From contig JAJRZV010000079.1 in the NCBI GenBank assembly GCA_024275095.1, positions 1 to 11,296 of the forward strand: DNA of 11,296 bases, read 5' to 3'. Source of the DNA: a bacterium (lineage in GTDB: Bacteria; JAJRZV01). The stretch's first letter is position 1, and every line of letters starts with the position of its first letter. The notes beneath the pieces are model-generated. The model made no database searches. It was given only the letters and a program-made list of their open reading frames with translations, and was not told where the DNA came from. The position numbers and the translations under genes were made by a program. Below, one piece after another: positions 7,280 to 11,296 of this stretch.

Positions 7280-8349
7280 GATCTCCGTCCTCCAGGATAA
7301 ACGTACGCTCCAGAAGTTACAATCAAACCCCTGAGTTCCATTTCTGTCAAGAGCACCAGCATCTCGTTTACACTTTTACCAAGCAGTTCAGCAAGTTCAT
7401 CCACGTGCAACCCGCTATCATTCAGGCTTTCGATAACCCTCATTTCTTCCGGTGTTAAAGCTGTGGCATCATTACCTGCTTCAAAAGAATGCAATCCAGG
7501 GAAAAGGGCCTCAACAATTCTCTCAGGTGAAAGAGCCGGTGCAGCGCCCTCTTCGAGCAGTTTGTGGCAGCCTTCACTCCTGGAGGAAAAAACTGATCCT
7601 GTAACGGCAAACACCTCACGTCCGAGGTCAGCAGCATGCCTTGCGGTGATAAGGGCACCGCTACCAAGAGGGGCCTCAACAACTACAACACCTCGTGCTA
7701 ACGCCGCTATCACACGGTTACGAAGTGGAAAATGATATGGTCGGGGTGTAGTTCCCGGAGGAAACTCGGATACCACACAGCCTTTCCCTTCCACAATCTT
7801 TCTGTATATTCTCTCGTTAGACCGTGGGTAAGGCATGTCCGCTCCACTGCCAAGAACAGCGATGGTAAAGCCCCCCTCGTCCATTGTAGTCTCATGTGCC
7901 GCGGCATCAATGCCCAGGGCCATTCCACTGACAAGGGTTATGCCCGTGGCTGCAAAAAACCTGGAAAAATGGCCAACCACGCGCAGACCGTAACGTGTGG
8001 GTTTGCGTGTACCAACCACGGCGATAGCAGGATTTTTCAGCACGTCCACCTCCCCTCTGGCAAACAACACAATGATCGGAGGTTTTACAAAAAGAAAATC
8101 ATGCGGGCACAATCCATCTCCGGGATAAAGTATCCGAAGCTGTTTTCTTACGGCCTTTTCAAGTATCTCTTCAGCCCAGGCTCTACACCTTTTTAACATG
8201 GTTCTGCTTACGCCCGGTAAGGCGCTTATCCTGTGAAGACACTCGCCAGGACCCTCCTCCCACTTCACATATTCCCACAGTGATGGAGGGGATACTTCAA
8301 CCAGTCTTTTCAGCGTAAGAGCGTGTATGCTTTCCACGTAATTCCTCAT
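7276..8349 (-). CDS. dprA: DNA-processing protein DprA/Smf
   Basis: DprA binds single-stranded DNA and loads RecA on incoming strands during natural transformation; it is also widespread in bacteria not known to be competent. From ATG 8349 the protein has 357 residues. The N-terminal part (about 1-70) is helical with a helix-hairpin-helix-like ALPGVSRTMLKR (43-54). The Rossmann core begins at AIAVVGTRKPTRYG (108-121) and continues through LVSGMALGIDAAAH (139-152), AVLGSGADMPYPRSN (164-178), the DNA-binding FPLRNRVIAALARG (207-220), VVVEAPLGSGALITARHA (222-239) and GCHKLLEEGAAPA (260-272). Residues 298-345 fit the DprA winged-helix C-terminal domain. The frame stays open to an ATG at 8409, which would add 20 residues but would overlap the start codon of the divergent gene, so 8349 is preferred; neither start has a clear Shine-Dalgarno. 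It heads the six-gene minus-strand unit. Confidence 0.95.
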   Translation of the reverse strand: MRNYVESIHALTLKRLVEVSPPSLWEYVKWEEGPGECLHRISALPGVSRTMLKRCRAWAEEILEKAVRKQLRILYPGDGLCPHDFLFVKPPIIVLFARGEVDVLKNPAIAVVGTRKPTRYGLRVVGHFSRFFAATGITLVSGMALGIDAAAHETTMDEGGFTIAVLGSGADMPYPRSNERIYRKIVEGKGCVVSEFPPGTTPRPYHFPLRNRVIAALARGVVVVEAPLGSGALITARHAADLGREVFAVTGSVFSSRSEGCHKLLEEGAAPALSPERIVEALFPGLHSFEAGNDATALTPEEMRVIESLNDSGLHVDELAELLGKSVNEMLVLLTEMELRGLIVTSGAYVYPGGRRS

Positions 8350-8379
8350 TTGATATGATGTTTTTAATCTGGATATTTT
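8350..8379 (+). promoter_or_regulatory. Candidate promoter for the plus-strand gene block
   Basis: TTGATA (8350-8355) and TATTTT (8374-8379) sit 18 bases apart, resembling sigma70-type -35 and -10 boxes with 5/6 and 4/6 matches. Transcription would start near 8386-8388, about 20 bases before the ATG at 8408. The -10 is half of a 12-bp palindrome, so the same bases could serve as a -10 in the other direction for dprA, but no good minus-strand -35 is seen. Confidence 0.35.
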
Positions 8380-8385
8380 AAAATA
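8374..8385. repeat. Perfect 12-bp AT palindrome in the divergent dprA intergenic gap
   Basis: TATTTTAAAATA reads the same on both strands and lies in the 58-base gap between the divergent genes. It could be overlapping -10 elements, an easily melted region, or a small operator. A short AT palindrome may also arise by chance in an AT-rich gap. Confidence 0.5.
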
Positions 8386-8407
8386 GCATCTGGGATACAC
8401 ATAAAAC

Positions 8408-8875
8408 ATGGAAACGAAACGTTCTGCAACACTTTTTCACGCGCGCAGCCTTTTAATGGAGCTTCAAAAAAAACTCCATTTCATTCGATCCCAGGAGCAT
8501 GATATTCAGGCCAAAGCAGTAAAAATTTATAACGACATGAAAGACGACGTGAAACTTTTGATAAAAAAATTCTTCGAAGAACGCACTGCGAAAACCGAGC
8601 CGGAGCTTCGAGACATTGTCAGGGATATACGTAGCCACTGGTCTGAACTGGAAAAAATGATTTACGGGCCGGTTGTGATTGTAACCCACAGCGTCTCGTT
8701 TCTCAAGGCTCAAATCCGCCTGTGGGAACAAATGCGGCGGATAGAAATCGCTGAAAACACAGAAGAAGCTCTCAGGATCGCCGCATTACAAAAACCTCCC
8801 GTGGGAACTCCCGTAAGCAACTTTATCGTGGATGCTCAATCCTTTACAAGTGAAGAGATAGAAACCTTTGCATAA
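8408..8875 (+). CDS. Hypothetical helical protein, function unknown
   Basis: I do not recognise this 155-residue protein. It is soluble and charged, with no signal peptide or membrane segment. Residues 10-60 form a long amphipathic, lysine-rich helix with heptad-like Leu/Ile/Val spacing (LLMELQKKLHFI, then KIYNDMKDDVKLLIKKFF). A second helical stretch is at 64-86 (ELRDIVRDIRSHWSELEKM) and a third at about 90-128, suggesting a helical bundle or coiled coil. The tail (129-155) is rich in Pro, Gly, Ser and Thr and ends in an acidic segment. The start ATG at 8408 has no strong Shine-Dalgarno; an ATG at 8457 is the alternative. It stands divergent to dprA and 55 bases before yggS, probably as first gene of that unit. 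Codon-like structure and length support a real gene, but its role is open. Confidence 0.75.
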   Translation: METKRSATLFHARSLLMELQKKLHFIRSQEHDIQAKAVKIYNDMKDDVKLLIKKFFEERTAKTEPELRDIVRDIRSHWSELEKMIYGPVVIVTHSVSFLKAQIRLWEQMRRIEIAENTEEALRIAALQKPPVGTPVSNFIVDAQSFTSEEIETFA

Positions 8876-8916
8876 CAGGTGGCGCGCAAGTTCAGCGATG
8901 CCGTACACGTTCTCGT

Positions 8917-8924
8917 GGTGGGGA
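8917..8924 (+). promoter_or_regulatory. Ribosome binding site that decides the yggS start
   Basis: GGTGGGGA ends 6 bases before the GTG at 8931. The other in-frame starts (TTG at 8868, ATG at 8898) have no well-placed site. Confidence 0.55.
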
Positions 8925-8930
8925 AATAAA

Positions 8931-9635
8931 GTGGTCGAGGCAAAGAGGATTCGCGAAAACTATCTCCGGGTAATGGAAAACGTGGAAAAGGCGGCAGCCC
9001 GTGCAGGACGTTCACTTTCGGAAGTTACGGTTATTGCCGTAACCAAAACTTTTGCCCTGGAAATTGTGAAAGCTGCAAAAGAAGCGGGTATTACTCATTT
9101 TGGCGAAAATTATGTCCAGGAGGCACTGGAAAAAATTAAGGTCGCAGAAAACGCCACGTGGCACTTTATAGGCCGTCTCCAACGCAACAAGGCCAAATAT
9201 CTACCCGGCAACTTTCAGTGGGTTCACTCCATTGATAAAGCAGAAGTAGCCAGCACACTCGAAAGGCGTGCTGCGGGTGCTGAAAAAACTTTACATGTGC
9301 TCATTCAGGTAAACATCGCAGAAGAACCTACAAAGGGTGGGGTTGCACCTGAGAAAGTTCAGGACCTTCTTGACGAGCTCCTCCAGTTCCAATTTGTAAA
9401 ACCCCGTGGACTCATGATTATTCCCCCACTTCCTGAAAAACCGGAAGACTCCAGAAAGTGGTTTGTTAAACTCCGTGAACTTCGAGACCAGCTTAAAGCT
9501 AAAGGCTATCCTTCCGAGGCGCTTCAGCATTTGTCCATGGGGATGACAGATGATTACACAGTGGCGGTAGAGGAAGGGAGCACAATGGTCCGTATCGGCA
9601 GGGCCATATTCGGTGAAAGGAGGTTAAACAGATGA
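8931..9635 (+). CDS. yggS: YggS/PLPBP family pyridoxal-5'-phosphate homeostasis protein
   Basis: A cytosolic PLP-binding protein with the fold-type III barrel of alanine racemase; family members have no known enzymatic reaction but keep free PLP and amino-acid pools balanced. The predicted length from GTG 8931 is 234 residues, the usual family size. Landmarks are VIAVTKTF with the PLP Lys K39, HFGENYVQE (56-64), WHFIGRLQRNK (77-87), HSIDK (99-103), VLIQVNIAEEPTKGG (123-137), GLMIIPP (160-166), LSMGMTDDY (201-209, phosphate contact) and RIGRAIFG (221-228). The longer frame from TTG 8868 or ATG 8898 would add residues unlike the family, and the former overlaps the upstream gene. It overlaps proC by 4 bases (ATGA). 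A proC neighbour is common for this family and fits the link between PLP and amino-acid metabolism. Confidence 0.95.
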   Translation: MVEAKRIRENYLRVMENVEKAAARAGRSLSEVTVIAVTKTFALEIVKAAKEAGITHFGENYVQEALEKIKVAENATWHFIGRLQRNKAKYLPGNFQWVHSIDKAEVASTLERRAAGAEKTLHVLIQVNIAEEPTKGGVAPEKVQDLLDELLQFQFVKPRGLMIIPPLPEKPEDSRKWFVKLRELRDQLKAKGYPSEALQHLSMGMTDDYTVAVEEGSTMVRIGRAIFGERRLNR

Positions 9636-10414
9636 AAATTGCAACAATTGGTATTATCGGGGCAGGCCGCATGGGAGGGGCCATAGCAAGAGGGCTTTCA
9701 TCTTTTACAGAGTTCAGTGCTGTGGTTTACGATGTTTCATCTGAAGCACTGCAAAAACTCAGTGGGCAACCTCGTGTACAAATAGCAGAAAATCCCCAGG
9801 AGTGTGCCTCCTCAGATGTATCGATTATCGCTGTAAAGCCAGGGATGGTCGCCAAGGTGCTTTCAACTTTGCAATTCAATGAGAACAGCGTGGTGATCTC
9901 AGTGGCCGCGGGCATTCCTGTTCAAAAAATTCGTGAACAATCTCACCCTGCTTCTGTATGTCGAGTCATGCCTAACCTTGCAGTAGAAATTGCCAAAGGA
10001 GTAACAGGATGTTTTGGTGACACAAATGCTGTAGAAGCTGCGAGAGAAATTTTTTCCTCCCTGGGTTACTTCTTCACCGTATCTGATGAAAAAGCGCTCA
10101 ATGCGCTTACAGGACTCAGTGGTAGTGGTCCTGCATTTGCAGCAACTTTTGTAGAGGCATTTGCTGATGCAGGTGTACTTATCGGATTTCCACGTGACAT
10201 TGCCTTGAATATCGCCATGAAAGTTGTCAGCGGAACAATATCAACACTCGAGGAGAAAGAAATACACCCGGCTCTTTTCCGCGAAATGGTCTCCTCGCCC
10301 GGAGGCACAACCATCGAGGGGTTAAGTGTTCTCGAAGATTACCGCTTCCGCAAGGCGATAATGGAAGCAATCAGGGCTGCGGCCAGACGCGCAGAAGAAC
10401 TCGCAGGAGGTTGA
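9632..10414 (+). CDS. proC: Pyrroline-5-carboxylate reductase
   Basis: ProC carries out the last step of proline synthesis, NAD(P)H-dependent reduction of 1-pyrroline-5-carboxylate to L-proline, in the cytosol. The 260-residue length fits. The N-terminal Rossmann fold shows IGIIGAGRMGGAIARGL (6-22); VISVAAGIPVQKI (88-100) and CRVMPNLAVEIAKG (110-123) follow. The helical C-terminal dimer domain has ALTGLSGSGPAFAATFVEAFADAG spanning 158-181 (shown here in part: LSGSGPAF, EAFADAG) and the signature REMVSSPGGTTIEGL (217-231). The start ATG overlaps the yggS stop, with a very strong Shine-Dalgarno AAGGAGGT at 9617-9624 and 7 bases of spacing, so it is both coupled and independently well initiated. 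No frameshift or missing key motif is seen. Confidence 0.97.
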   Translation: MKIATIGIIGAGRMGGAIARGLSSFTEFSAVVYDVSSEALQKLSGQPRVQIAENPQECASSDVSIIAVKPGMVAKVLSTLQFNENSVVISVAAGIPVQKIREQSHPASVCRVMPNLAVEIAKGVTGCFGDTNAVEAAREIFSSLGYFFTVSDEKALNALTGLSGSGPAFAATFVEAFADAGVLIGFPRDIALNIAMKVVSGTISTLEEKEIHPALFREMVSSPGGTTIEGLSVLEDYRFRKAIMEAIRAAARRAEELAGG

Positions 10415-10417
10415 GAC

Positions 10418-10717
10418 ATGTTCATACTCGCCAATCTTATAAGTGCTGTAGCCACTGTAATTGATTTGCTCATTTCCGCATACATGTTTATCCTTATCGC
10501 AAGGGTTTTCATTTCCTGGGTAAATGCCGATCCCTATAATCCCATTGTAAGGTTCCTGTATCAGATAACCGAGCCTGTGCTGTGGCGCATCAGAAAATAT
10601 GTTCCGTGTGTATGGGGTGGAATAGACTTCTCCCCGCTTATTGCCATGCTCGTACTTATCTTCCTGCGTCAGTTTGTGGTGGTCACGATGCATCAGATAG
10701 CAGCACGAATGTTATAA
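10418..10717 (+). CDS. yggT: YggT family integral membrane protein
   Basis: A 99-residue protein with two hydrophobic regions: residues about 3-33, running into the family hallmark ARVFISWVNADPYNPIVRFLYQITEPVLWRIR in parts (SWVNADPYNP at 33-42, ITEPVL at 49-54), and a second helix at about 68-88 after GGIDFSPLIAMLVL. This is the short, single-repeat form; E. coli YggT is a tandem duplication. The family lies in the inner membrane and has been linked to osmotic stress and, in some lineages, cell-division or envelope contexts, but its biochemical role is not established. ATG at 10418 has AGGAGG at 10405-10410 within the last codons of proC, whose stop is 3 bases upstream. It belongs to the yggS-proC-yggT unit. 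Confidence 0.93.
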   Translation: MFILANLISAVATVIDLLISAYMFILIARVFISWVNADPYNPIVRFLYQITEPVLWRIRKYVPCVWGGIDFSPLIAMLVLIFLRQFVVVTMHQIAARML

Positions 10718-10725
10718 CACCGTTC

Positions 10726-11296
10726 ATGAAACTCCTCTCTCACATTGTCGAACCTTTCATGCTGGCTGTTTTTCTTAACATTCCTCTCACCGTCAACTTT
10801 CCACTGGCACGTATAAAAAACATTGTCATTACGTATCTTGACCTACGGGCCGAATGCGAACTGGAGTACATAATGTACAACGGTCCCTACAGGTGCGAAG
10901 ATGAAAATCATTTAAAAAAACTGCTCGACGACATTGTCATTCGTAAAATCACGACCCTTGTCACCAATGAGCTCAACCTTCAACTTGTTAATTTCTCACG
11001 GGTTGCAGAAATGTTCCATCAACTTCAGATTCACTCATCTGAGGAAATCACCCGCTTTCAAAAAACATTCGACCTCTCGGACGAAGAAGTGAAGTACCTT
11101 TTATGGGAACGATTAAACACTGTACGGTATCTCAGGCTCCGTTTCGGTAAGGACTTTTCAACTTCATCTCCTCCATTTCAGGCCTGGCTTCAGGCAAAAA
11201 AACGGGAGTACCAGGTAAATATTTTGTGGGACTACGTAATAAAAAAGGTTCAGCAAATGCTCCGCACGTATCCGCAATCAACCACAGGAATCCCCC
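10726..11296 (+). CDS. Probable secreted SurA-N-like periplasmic protein, 3' end outside window
   Basis: Frame 1 is open from the ATG at 10726 to the window end with no stop, giving 190 codons. It starts 8 bases after the yggT stop, without a clear Shine-Dalgarno. Residues 1-28 look like a signal peptide: a short N-terminus with one Lys, then a hydrophobic core around FMLAVFLNIPL (11-21). Next come KNIVITYLDLRAECELEY (31-48), HLKKLLDDIVIRKITTLV (62-79), SRVAEMFHQL (91-100), EEITRFQKTFDLSDEEVKYLLWERL (parts at 106-130) and YLRLRFG (135-141), followed by FQAWLQAKKREYQVNIL (151-167). This helix order resembles the chaperone domain of SurA/PrsA-type proteins: VITxxDL, LLxxLIxxKL, xxEVxxxL, L-rich helix, RF, then W..L+..A.I. 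The similarity is judged by eye and is not conclusive; no PPIase domain is visible in the part present. Confidence 0.6.
   Translation, partial: MKLLSHIVEPFMLAVFLNIPLTVNFPLARIKNIVITYLDLRAECELEYIMYNGPYRCEDENHLKKLLDDIVIRKITTLVTNELNLQLVNFSRVAEMFHQLQIHSSEEITRFQKTFDLSDEEVKYLLWERLNTVRYLRLRFGKDFSTSSPPFQAWLQAKKREYQVNILWDYVIKKVQQMLRTYPQSTTGIP

Noticed and set aside
7732-8196. A 154-codon plus-strand frame opposite dprA
   Set aside because: It overlaps the conserved Rossmann core of DprA and shows no domain, plausible ribosome site or neighbour logic.
8868-8930. Longer yggS start at TTG 8868 or ATG 8898
   Set aside because: The extra residues do not resemble the family N-terminus and the TTG lies in the upstream gene. 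GTG 8931 has a well-spaced purine-rich site and gives the usual 234-residue length.
1-11296. Defence island, CRISPR, prophage or transposon
   Set aside because: No repeat-spacer array, transposase, integrase, restriction, toxin or phage-type protein is seen. The overlapping operons and recognisable housekeeping genes look like stable chromosomal backbone; dprA alone does not indicate a mobile element.

Overview
The window looks like ordinary chromosomal DNA from a Gram-negative-type bacterium of moderate GC content. An outer membrane is suggested by Lgt, an O-antigen-ligase-like membrane protein, a polysaccharide-export-type ABC ATPase and a probable SurA-like periplasmic protein. The pairing dprA-topA and the order yggS-proC-yggT resemble arrangements known from deltaproteobacterial (Thermodesulfobacteriota-type) genomes. 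That placement is an inference from gene order and protein flavour; there is no rRNA here to settle it. I see no tRNA, rRNA, CRISPR array, insertion sequence, integrase, toxin-antitoxin pair or recognisable defence system.

Layout. Positions 1-666 (+) hold the 3' part of an enolase-superfamily (mandelate racemase type) gene cut by the window edge. A 96-base convergent gap follows, carrying a small tandem repeat. From 8349 down to 763 (-) runs a six-gene, probably single, transcription unit: dprA, topA, an O-antigen-ligase/TPR membrane protein, a sugar-isomerase-like TIM barrel, lgt and an export-type ABC ATPase. All five junctions overlap, four of them by 4 bases, so translational coupling is likely. 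A 58-base divergent gap (8350-8407) with a perfect 12-bp AT palindrome separates this from the plus-strand block: an unrecognised 155-residue coiled-coil-like protein, yggS (PLP homeostasis), proC (proline synthesis), yggT (small membrane protein) and the 5' part of a secreted, possibly SurA-like protein that runs off the right edge.

How the genes fit together. The minus-strand unit starts with DNA processing and topology (DprA, TopA) and passes into envelope functions: glycan polymerase or ligase, lipoprotein lipidation and a glycan-export ATPase. The plus-strand unit joins the common yggS-proC-yggT cluster to an unknown gene upstream and an envelope-biogenesis candidate downstream. No clearly new biological system is visible. 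The points most worth a second look are the ligase-like protein whose usual His-Asn pair reads Cys-Ser, the ABC ATPase with no permease beside it, and the two proteins not firmly recognised (8408-8875 and 10726-11296).
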